Notes under the pieces: model-generated
What the model saw: the letters and a program-made list of their open reading frames with translations, nothing else
Database searches by the model: none
Told to the model about the DNA's origin: nothing
From: Vulcanimicrobiota bacterium
GTDB taxonomy: Bacteria; Vulcanimicrobiota; Vulcanimicrobiia; Vulcanimicrobiales; Vulcanimicrobiaceae
Assembly (NCBI GenBank): GCA_019247395.1
Contig: JAFAOZ010000132.1
Location: forward strand, 1-11,896
Direction of reading: 5' to 3'
Length of the DNA stretch: 11,896 bases
Made by a program: the position numbers and the translations under genes
Shown here: positions 6,908 through 11,896 of the stretch, piece by piece
How positions within the stretch are numbered: the first letter of the stretch is position 1
Layout of the letters: each line of letters opens with the position of its first letter

Positions 6908-7210
6908 ATGTACACAGACGAAGTGCTAACCTGCGTTGACTGCGGGCGCCAGTTCCCCTTCACCGCCGGCGAACAAGAGTTTTTCGCGATGAAGGGCTTT
7001 ACCAATAAACCGAGCCGCTGTACGGATTGCCGTTCGGCGCGCAAGGCGGGCCGCACGTCAAACGGCGGCGGACGCGGCGGCGGCGCGCGTGAGATGTTCA
7101 CCGCGACGTGCACGCAATGCGGAGGCGTTGCGGAGGTTCCGTTCCAGCCGCGCGGGGACAAGCCGGTCTACTGCCGCGACTGCTTCGCGACACGCCGGCC
7201 ACAGTACTAA
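6908..7210 (+). CDS. small protein with two zinc ribbons
   Basis: 100 residues with two four-cysteine zinc ribbons: C9/C12 with C38/C41, and C68/C71 with C89/C92. They are joined by a Gly/Arg-rich flexible linker (about 49-62, GRTSNGGGRGGGAR). The N-terminal half matches the small probable zinc-ribbon family that starts with L-x-C-x-D-C-G and contains the E(Q)EFFAxKGF segment. The second half resembles the CxxCG-type ribbon fused to it in several phyla. The function of the family is unknown. Zinc ribbons plus an RGG-like linker suggest RNA or ribosome association, which is inference. The gene is flanked by its own promoter and an intrinsic terminator, so it appears monocistronic and divergent from rpsR. 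A separate protein starting at 6703 in another frame was not accepted. Confidence 0.85.
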   Translation: MYTDEVLTCVDCGRQFPFTAGEQEFFAMKGFTNKPSRCTDCRSARKAGRTSNGGGRGGGAREMFTATCTQCGGVAEVPFQPRGDKPVYCRDCFATRRPQY

Positions 7211-7242
7211 TCTCGTCCGCCGAGCGGCCGAGCTCAATTGAG

Positions 7243-7270
7243 AAGGAGTCTGCAGCAGCAGGCTCTTTTT
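7243..7270 (+). terminator. intrinsic terminator after the zinc-ribbon gene
   Basis: GAGTCTG (7246-7252) pairs with CAGGCTC (7259-7265), including one G-T pair, around the loop CAGCAG. Five T residues follow (7266-7270), and upstream A residues can extend the stem into the T run. It lies 35 nt after the zinc-ribbon stop. Its presence argues against the TTG at 7238 as start of the next gene. Confidence 0.75.
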
Positions 7271-7324
7271 CATCCGTGGAACAAGATCGAACTCACTCAA
7301 GTAGTACGGTGCGAATGGAGCGGC

Positions 7325-8164
7325 ATGCATAAAATCGCGAGATATCTTACGGGCGTGGGGCTCGGCTTGATTCACGTCGGCGCACTCGCCGCATTCGTAC
7401 CGGCACTCTTTCGGTTCTCCGATCTCGCGGTCGTCGCAATCGTGTCATACTGTACCGGCGCGCTCGGGGTCACGCTCTGCTATCACCGCGTGCTGACGCA
7501 TCGCAGCCTCCGGTTACGCAAACCGATCGAGTACTGCTTCGCGCTCTTCGGAACGCTTGCGCTGCAAGGCGATCCGATCCGATGGGTCGCCGTCCATCGC
7601 AAGCACCACGCCCACGCCGATCACGAGGGCGACCCGCATAACATCGAACTCGGCTTTAAATGGGCGCACGTCGATTGGCTCTACCGGCACAACATCGCGT
7701 ATCCCAGCGAAGAAGAAATTGCACGCTACGCGCCCGATCTCTCCGCCGATCCCTTCTATCGCTTCCTCGCGTATGCCGCGCTGCCGTTGCAGCTGGCGCT
7801 TGCCGTCGCGCTTTTCCTTGCGGGCGGTTGGGCGTGGGTGGTCTGGGGCGTCTTCGTTCGGCTGGTCTTCAGCTATCACTCGACATGGCTCGTCAACAGC
7901 GCAGCGCACATGTTGGGATACCGAACGTACCGCACCACCGATCGCTCGACGAACTGCTGGTGGGTCGCGCTGCTCTCGTTCGGCGAAGGCTGGCATAACA
8001 ATCACCACGCGTTTCCGTTCTCCGCCCGCCACGGCCTGAGCTGGTTCGAGATCGACATGACGTGGTGGCACGTGAAGCTCCTCGCATTCCTGCGGCTCGC
8101 CGACCGCGTCCGGCTCCCCAGCGAGGTGATGCGGCGCAAGCTGGCGTACGGAAAGGGCCTATGA
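7325..8164 (+). CDS. membrane fatty acid desaturase (acyl-CoA/acyl-lipid delta-9 type)
   Basis: 279 residues from the ATG at 7325, with GGAG four bases upstream. The frame is open back to a TTG at 7238, but that would place the terminator inside the gene. The three histidine boxes of the di-iron desaturases are HRVLTH (54-59), HRKHH (91-95) and HNNHH (224-228), with an extra His in NSAAHMLG (H195), as in the SCD/OLE1/DesC group. Four hydrophobic segments lie around 8-30, 33-52, 150-171 and 175-192. It should introduce a double bond in saturated acyl chains using O2 and an electron donor that is not encoded nearby. Its TGA overlaps the ATG of pqqA (ATGA), so it heads the PQQ operon. No functional link to PQQ is known to me; coupling to redox or aerobic metabolism is speculation. 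Confidence 0.9.
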   Translation: MHKIARYLTGVGLGLIHVGALAAFVPALFRFSDLAVVAIVSYCTGALGVTLCYHRVLTHRSLRLRKPIEYCFALFGTLALQGDPIRWVAVHRKHHAHADHEGDPHNIELGFKWAHVDWLYRHNIAYPSEEEIARYAPDLSADPFYRFLAYAALPLQLALAVALFLAGGWAWVVWGVFVRLVFSYHSTWLVNSAAHMLGYRTYRTTDRSTNCWWVALLSFGEGWHNNHHAFPFSARHGLSWFEIDMTWWHVKLLAFLRLADRVRLPSEVMRRKLAYGKGL

Positions 8165-8268
8165 AAAAGCTTCGTGCTCGCTACGAACGCCCGGACTTCC
8201 AAGAGCACCCGCTCGGCGCCGAAGTGACTGCGTATCTCACGGCGCCGGTGCGCGTACCGAAGGCTTAA
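8161..8268 (+). CDS. pqqA: PQQ precursor peptide PqqA
   Basis: A 35-residue ribosomally made precursor whose Glu and Tyr side chains become pyrroloquinoline quinone. The core is GAEVTAY, with E21 and Y25 in the required ExxxY spacing, matching GFEVTMY of the Klebsiella peptide. Upstream, Y8, R10, P11, F13 and G19 align with the W-x-K-P-x-F...G pattern of known PqqA. The C-terminal tail after Y25 is ten residues, longer than the four of Klebsiella. The ATG overlaps the desaturase stop (ATGA) and has a GGAAAGGG ribosome binding site about five bases upstream. The TAA at 8266-8268 is followed immediately, in the same frame, by pqqC. The short length makes it easy for gene finders to miss. Confidence 0.88.
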   Translation: MKKLRARYERPDFQEHPLGAEVTAYLTAPVRVPKA

Positions 8269-8271
8269 GTC
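8259..8271 (+). promoter_or_regulatory. probable ribosome binding site and non-canonical pqqC start
   Basis: GAAGG (8259-8263) lies five bases before the codon GTC at 8269, right after the pqqA TAA. Nothing between 8269 and 8394 in the pqqC frame is ATG, GTG or TTG. Ribosome-binding-site spacing and homology both point to initiation at or beside 8269. A GTG there would need only one base change. Confidence 0.4.
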
Positions 8272-8973
8272 CGCAAGCCCGTCACGGGTTCCACCTCCCT
8301 CGTCGCGCGTCTCGACGCAGTTGGCCGGGAGCGCTACCACGACAAGCATCCGTTCCATCAGCGGCTCGTCGCCGGCGCGCTCGATCGTGCGCAAGTGCAA
8401 GCTTGGGTGGCGAATCGCTATTACTATCAGAAACAGATACCGGTCAAAGACGCCGCCATCTTGGCCAACTTGCCGAGTGGCGCACACCGCCGTATCTGGA
8501 TAACGCGACTCACCGATCACGACGGCACCGGAGACGGCGCTAACGGCGGCACCGCTGCATGGTTAACACTGGCGCGAGCAGTGGGGCTCGACGAGCCGTA
8601 CGTCGTTTCCGAGCGCGGCGTCGCGGCGGGTACGCGGTTTGCCGTGGATGCATACGTTACGTTCGCCCGCACCCGCTCGTGGATTGAAGCCGTTGCGTCG
8701 TCGCTGACCGAGCTTTTCGGACCGCCGGTAATGGAACGCCGGAGCGCAGCCATCCTGGAAAAATATCCCTGGGTCGATCCGTCGGGGCTGGCCTATTTCC
8801 AACGCCGCATCCCGCTTGCGCGGCGCGACGCCGAGACGGCGCTGGCTTGGGTCGTAGCGGAAGCGACGACGCCCGAGCTCGAAGATCGCTGCGTCGATGC
8901 CGTGCGCTTCAAGTGCGACGTGTTGTGGGCAATGCTCGACGCGACCGCCTTATCGTGCGGCGTTTTTACGTGA
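8269..8973 (+). CDS. pqqC: pyrroloquinoline-quinone synthase PqqC, start codon unresolved
   Basis: 234 codons from the position just after the pqqA stop. PqqC is a cofactor-free oxidase that performs the last step, ring closure and eight-electron oxidation of AHQQ to PQQ with O2. Counting from 8269, H24, R50, Y53, Q54 and H84 carry the same numbers as in Klebsiella PqqC. Later residues are offset by one: Y129, R158, Y176, R180 and K215 correspond to 128, 157, 175, 179 and 214. His154 of Klebsiella is replaced by M155 (in PPVMERRS). The protein ends soon after the conserved RFKCDVLWAMLDA, slightly shorter than the 251-residue Klebsiella enzyme. No standard start codon precedes the conserved YHDKHPFH segment; the first in-frame one (GTG at 8395) would delete H24. 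The 3' end overlaps pqqD (GTGA). Family certain; start and activity uncertain. Confidence 0.88.
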   Translation, partial: VRKPVTGSTSLVARLDAVGRERYHDKHPFHQRLVAGALDRAQVQAWVANRYYYQKQIPVKDAAILANLPSGAHRRIWITRLTDHDGTGDGANGGTAAWLTLARAVGLDEPYVVSERGVAAGTRFAVDAYVTFARTRSWIEAVASSLTELFGPPVMERRSAAILEKYPWVDPSGLAYFQRRIPLARRDAETALAWVVAEATTPELEDRCVDAVRFKCDVLWAMLDATALSCGVFT

Positions 8974-9236
8974 ACGGGCAGGCCGTTCCGCGATTCGCAA
9001 AAGGCGTACGGCTTCGGCACGAGGCCGACGGAAGCGCCATGTTGCTGGTTCCTGAAGGTGCGCTGGTCCTCAATAGCGTCGCTGCGGTCGCACTCGAGCT
9101 TGTGGACGGAACGCGCTGCCTCGATCGAATCGTCGAAGACGTCGTCGATCGTTTCGACGTGTCGACGGAACGGGCACTCGAGGACGTTCGGGCGCTCTTC
9201 GAACGGCTGACCGCGCGCGGCTTCGTGCAATGCTGA
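8970..9236 (+). CDS. pqqD: PQQ biosynthesis peptide chaperone PqqD
   Basis: 88 residues, the usual PqqD size. It is a small winged-helix RiPP-recognition protein that binds PqqA and presents it to PqqE. The sequence shows the conserved start VPRFAKGVRLRHE (6-18), then LLVPEGALVLNSVAAVALEL (25-44) and DGTRCLDRIVEDV. The GTG at 8970 overlaps the pqqC stop as GTGA. The frame is open further upstream, but homology begins only here. It is a separate gene, not fused to pqqC as in Methylobacterium, and it overlaps pqqE by 7 nt, indicating coupled translation of the two partner proteins. Confidence 0.93.
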   Translation: MNGQAVPRFAKGVRLRHEADGSAMLLVPEGALVLNSVAAVALELVDGTRCLDRIVEDVVDRFDVSTERALEDVRALFERLTARGFVQC

Positions 9237-10294
9237 GGCGCCCACTTTCGATGCTCTGCGAGCTCACCTATCGCTGCAACTTGCAGTGCCCGTATTGTTA
9301 CAATCCGCTCGCGTTGCGGGAGTATCGCGACGAACTCTCGACCGCGCAGTGGAGCGTCGCATTGCGTGACGCCGCTGCGCTCGGCATCGTGCAGGCGCAT
9401 TTTTCCGGCGGGGAACCGACGCTCCGGCACGACTTGCCCGAACTCGTCGAAACGGCGGCGCGCGCCGGGCTCTACACCAACCTGATCACGCAAGGGACGT
9501 TTCTTGACGACACAATGCTCGACGAGCTGATCGGGCGCGGCCTCGACCACGTGCAGATCAGCATTCAGGCACCCTGGGCTGAGACGGCCGATCGCATCGC
9601 GGGCACGGCCGTCCATGAAAAGAAGCTGGAGGCGCTCCGGCGCGTCCGAGAGCGCGATGTCGCGCTCACCCTCAATTGCGTGCTGCACCGTCAGAATCAC
9701 GATACGCTCGGTGAGTTGATCGCGCTTGCGGAACGCTTTGCCATAACGCGTTTGGAACTGGCAAACGTGCAGTTCTACGGCTGGGCCTACCGCAACCGCG
9801 CGGCGCTCATGCCGACGCTCGAGCAAGTACGGCGCGCCGAAGCGATCGTCGAAGCGGCCCGTGAGCGGTTGCGCGGCACGATGGAGATCGTCTACGTACT
9901 TCCCGATTACTTCGGTGAGTTTCCCAAGCCGTGCATGAACGGTTGGGGAAACCAATTCCTGACCGTCACGCCAAACGGCGACGTTCTGCCGTGCCCTGCG
10001 GCCGGCGCGATCCGCGATTTACGGTTTGAGAATCTTCGGCGGGCGCCGCTCCGCGAGATCTGGCAGCGCTCGGAGGCGTTCGAACGTTATCGCGGCACGG
10101 CGTGGATGCCCGAGCCCTGCCGATCATGCGACCGTCGCGAGGTGGATTGGGGCGGATGCCGGTGTCAGGCCTTCTTGCTCACGGGCGATGCCGGCGTCAC
10201 CGATCCGGCCTGTTCGCTCAGCCCGCACCACGCAGTCGTCACCGCGTTACGCGAAGCGCCCTCGCCGGCGCAGCCGATTCCGCGCCGCGGATGA
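9230..10294 (+). CDS. pqqE: PqqA peptide cyclase PqqE (radical SAM/SPASM)
   Basis: 354 residues. It uses S-adenosylmethionine and a [4Fe-4S] cluster to form the carbon-carbon bond between Glu and Tyr of PqqA held by PqqD. The radical SAM motif C16-x3-C20-x2-C23 (CNLQCPYC) is near the N-terminus, with SGGEPTLR at 59-66. The SPASM region supplies C235, C255, C310 and C312 for one auxiliary cluster, and C297, C300, D306 and C328 for the other. As I recall the Methylobacterium extorquens ligands, every one, including the unusual Asp, matches at a constant offset of 13. The typical GGCRCQAFLLTGDA (308-321) is present. The ATG overlaps the end of pqqD by 7 nt, and the TGA overlaps the pqqB start (ATGA). 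Length is normal and all ligands are intact, so it should be active. Confidence 0.97.
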   Translation: MLRRPLSMLCELTYRCNLQCPYCYNPLALREYRDELSTAQWSVALRDAAALGIVQAHFSGGEPTLRHDLPELVETAARAGLYTNLITQGTFLDDTMLDELIGRGLDHVQISIQAPWAETADRIAGTAVHEKKLEALRRVRERDVALTLNCVLHRQNHDTLGELIALAERFAITRLELANVQFYGWAYRNRAALMPTLEQVRRAEAIVEAARERLRGTMEIVYVLPDYFGEFPKPCMNGWGNQFLTVTPNGDVLPCPAAGAIRDLRFENLRRAPLREIWQRSEAFERYRGTAWMPEPCRSCDRREVDWGGCRCQAFLLTGDAGVTDPACSLSPHHAVVTALREAPSPAQPIPRRG

Positions 10295-11199
10295 TCGTTC
10301 GCGTCCTCGGCTCCGCGGCGGGCGGGGGCGTCCCGCAGTGGAACTGCGCGTGCGCCAATTGTCAAGCGGCTCGCACCGGCCGCGCGCCGCGCCGCACGCA
10401 GTCGAGTCTTGCCGTCAGTGTTGACGGGATACGCTGGCTGTTACTCAACTGTTCGCCCGACATCGCGGCCCAGATCGAAGCCTTCACGCCGCTGCATCCG
10501 CCGGCACCGCGCGGCACGCCGATTGCCGGGATGCTTTTCACCGACGCCAACGTGGATCACATCGGCGGATTGGCGGTGCTTCGTCAACGCGGAGGTGACC
10601 GCGGATTCCTTATTCGCTCGAGCGCAGTAATTCGCGAGATTGCCGCCGCACAGCCCAGCTGCGCGCCGTTCGCAGCACCGCCGCATCGCTGGCTCGACAC
10701 GCCGCTGGGCGAATTGATCCCGAGCGCCGGCGGCGACGATCTCGCCGGCGGCGCACTGATCATTCGGACGATCGCAGTGCCGGGAACCACACCGGGATAC
10801 GACGGACGCCGCCGAGCAACGGGCGCGGTCGTCGCGTATGAGGTTGCCGGCCGCAACACGCGCAAGTCGCTCCTCTTTGCGCCGGTTTTCAGCGCGATCG
10901 ACGATGCGCTGCGCACCGCAATCGAGCGCGCTTCGGTCGCATTCTTGGATGGATCGTTCTATGGCGACGACGAGATGATCGCCGCTCACCTTCTCGACAA
11001 ACCCGCGCGCGGGCTCGGGCATCAGCCGGTCGGCGGCAGCGATGGAACGATGGCGCAGCTGCGCCACGTACGCACGCGCCTCGTTTTCACGCACCTGAAC
11101 AACTCCAATCCGATGCTCGATTCAAATTCGGAGGCCTACGCCGCCGTGCGTGAGTTCGGAGCCGAGCTCGCCTTTGACGGGATGGAGTTGACGTTATAG
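10291..11199 (+). CDS. pqqB: PQQ biosynthesis protein PqqB (metallo-beta-lactamase fold hydroxylase)
   Basis: 302 residues from the ATG at 10291, which overlaps the pqqE stop (ATGA); the frame is open upstream, but the family begins with the VLGSAAGGGVPQWNC seen at 5-19. C19, C21 and C24 form the structural zinc site. The modified metal motif TDANVDH is at 84-90, and FTHLNNSNPML and AFDGMELTL near the end are characteristic. PqqB is reported to be an iron-dependent hydroxylase acting on the processed Glu-Tyr diamino acid before PqqC. In this operon it comes last instead of second. The gene ends 15 nt before the following peptidase gene. Confidence 0.95.
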   Translation: MIVRVLGSAAGGGVPQWNCACANCQAARTGRAPRRTQSSLAVSVDGIRWLLLNCSPDIAAQIEAFTPLHPPAPRGTPIAGMLFTDANVDHIGGLAVLRQRGGDRGFLIRSSAVIREIAAAQPSCAPFAAPPHRWLDTPLGELIPSAGGDDLAGGALIIRTIAVPGTTPGYDGRRRATGAVVAYEVAGRNTRKSLLFAPVFSAIDDALRTAIERASVAFLDGSFYGDDEMIAAHLLDKPARGLGHQPVGGSDGTMAQLRHVRTRLVFTHLNNSNPMLDSNSEAYAAVREFGAELAFDGMELTL

Positions 11200-11214
11200 T
11201 CGAAGGTATCCCAC

Positions 11215-11896
11215 ATGCTGTTGCCGCTGCTCGCATCGCTCTTGGTTACGCAGGACGACTTTGCAAGTCTCGTAGGCCTCGACTCGCCGGCGATCGCCGC
11301 CAATGCAAAGACGGCCGCCGTCGTCGTCAAGACAGTGGCGTGGGAGGCCGACAAACGCACCAACGACCTCGTCATCGTGGATTTGCAATCGGGCGCGCAG
11401 AGAACGCTCCTCACCAATCGGCCGGGGCTTTCGAGTCCGGCCTTCTCGCCCGATGGAACGCAGCTGGCGTTTTTGGCCGACGACTCCGCAAGCAAAAACT
11501 CGCACACGCGTGTCTTCGTCATGCCCGTTTCGGAAGGCAGCGCACGCCCAGTCAGCCCCAGCGACGTGGACGCCGCGGAGTTCGCGTGGCGTCCCGATGG
11601 ACAGGCCATTGCCTATGCCGCCGCAGATCCGGAACCGGAAAAATCCGGCGCCGAGCGATTTCGGGACAGCTTCGTCTTCACGACCGAACCGATTACCGCG
11701 CGCGAGTTCCCGGAGCCGATTCACCTCTTCATCGCGCAGCTCGGCGCCGAAAACACGGCGCAGCTTACCTTTGGGCCGGCAAGCATCGTCGACGGTTCGC
11801 CGCTCTCGTGGTCTCCCGATGGCGCCGCCATCGCGGTGACGCTCTCCCGCAACGCGATTTTGAACGACCAAAGTTACTCGTGGGCGGCAATCGTCG
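11215..11896 (+). CDS. S9-family (prolyl oligopeptidase-type) peptidase, beta-propeller part, 3' partial
   Basis: The frame is open from the ATG at 11215 to the window end (227 residues visible). Repeats of the PD40/TolB-like blade motif are seen: SPAFSPDGTQLAF (74-86), EFAWRPDGQAIAYAA (122-136) and PLSWSPDGAAIAVTL (196-210). This pattern, with RxxFxD/FTTEP between blades, is typical of the N-terminal propeller of dipeptidyl-peptidase/acylaminoacyl-peptidase S9 enzymes. The catalytic alpha/beta-hydrolase domain would lie beyond the window, so a non-enzymatic TolB-like protein is still possible. The hydrophobic start (MLLPLLASLL) is too short for a confident signal peptide. It lies 15 nt after pqqB with AAGG upstream, so it is probably in the PQQ operon. 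A role in trimming PqqA is inference. Confidence 0.75.
   Translation, partial: MLLPLLASLLVTQDDFASLVGLDSPAIAANAKTAAVVVKTVAWEADKRTNDLVIVDLQSGAQRTLLTNRPGLSSPAFSPDGTQLAFLADDSASKNSHTRVFVMPVSEGSARPVSPSDVDAAEFAWRPDGQAIAYAAADPEPEKSGAERFRDSFVFTTEPITAREFPEPIHLFIAQLGAENTAQLTFGPASIVDGSPLSWSPDGAAIAVTLSRNAILNDQSYSWAAIV

Noticed and set aside
6703..6939. 78-codon plus-strand frame upstream of the zinc-ribbon gene
   Set aside because: It covers the rpsR leader and the zinc-ribbon promoter, overlaps the zinc-ribbon start, and has no recognisable features or ribosome binding site.
7238..7324. N-terminal extension of the desaturase from TTG 7238
   Set aside because: It would contain the intrinsic terminator at 7243-7270, and the added residues do not resemble the family. 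The ATG at 7325 has a ribosome binding site.
8395..8973. PqqC starting at the GTG at 8395
   Set aside because: This would remove about 42 residues, including the conserved YHDKHPFH segment with H24. There is no ribosome binding site, and homology continues upstream to 8269.
10102..10290. Upstream extension of PqqB
   Set aside because: The frame is open but lies inside pqqE. The PqqB family begins at the ATG at 10291, which overlaps the pqqE stop.

Overview
This window comes from a GC-rich bacterium. The ribosomal, helicase and protease genes show it is a bacterial chromosome rather than a plasmid or phage. The order rpsR-rplI-lon-dnaB, together with a PQQ operon and dense, overlapping genes, resembles uncultivated soil lineages such as Ca. 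Eremiobacterota (WPS-2) or neighbouring phyla. That lineage guess is inference and I cannot verify it from sequence alone. I see no mobile elements, CRISPR arrays or tRNA/rRNA genes, and no gene-free stretch longer than about 225 bases.

Left part, 1-6684. At the left edge is the 3' part of a gamma-class carbonic-anhydrase-like hexapeptide protein (+ strand), which converges on a long minus-strand block. That block, read right to left, is rpsR (bS18), rplI (bL9), a Lon-type protease of the LonB/LonC kind, dnaB, mntR and mntH. The first three are tightly packed (gaps of 1 and 5 nt). A perfect 11-bp hairpin separates lon from dnaB. Two overlapping CCATGG-centred palindromes lie at the start of mntR, whose residues predict a Mn2+ sensor. 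mntR overlaps mntH, an Nramp Mn2+ importer, so this is a self-contained manganese homeostasis unit.

Middle, 6685-7324. A divergent region holds a foldable leader in front of rpsR (minus strand) and a good promoter for a small double zinc-ribbon protein (plus strand). That gene is followed by a clear intrinsic terminator.

Right part, 7325-11896 (+ strand). A membrane fatty-acid desaturase overlaps by ATGA with a 35-codon pqqA that is easily missed. It is followed by pqqC, pqqD, pqqE and pqqB, and then by the start of an S9 (prolyl-oligopeptidase-type) peptidase. This is a complete PQQ core set in the order A-C-D-E-B, with almost every junction overlapping. Two points stand out. pqqC lies in the same reading frame as pqqA, directly after the pqqA TAA, and has no ATG/GTG/TTG that would include its conserved N-terminus. 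PqqC also has Met in place of the active-site histidine known as His154 in the Klebsiella enzyme. PqqA would be crosslinked by PqqE with PqqD as chaperone, trimmed by an unidentified protease (possibly the S9 peptidase next door), hydroxylated by PqqB and oxidised by PqqC. No PQQ-dependent dehydrogenase or pqqF/pqqG is visible in the window.
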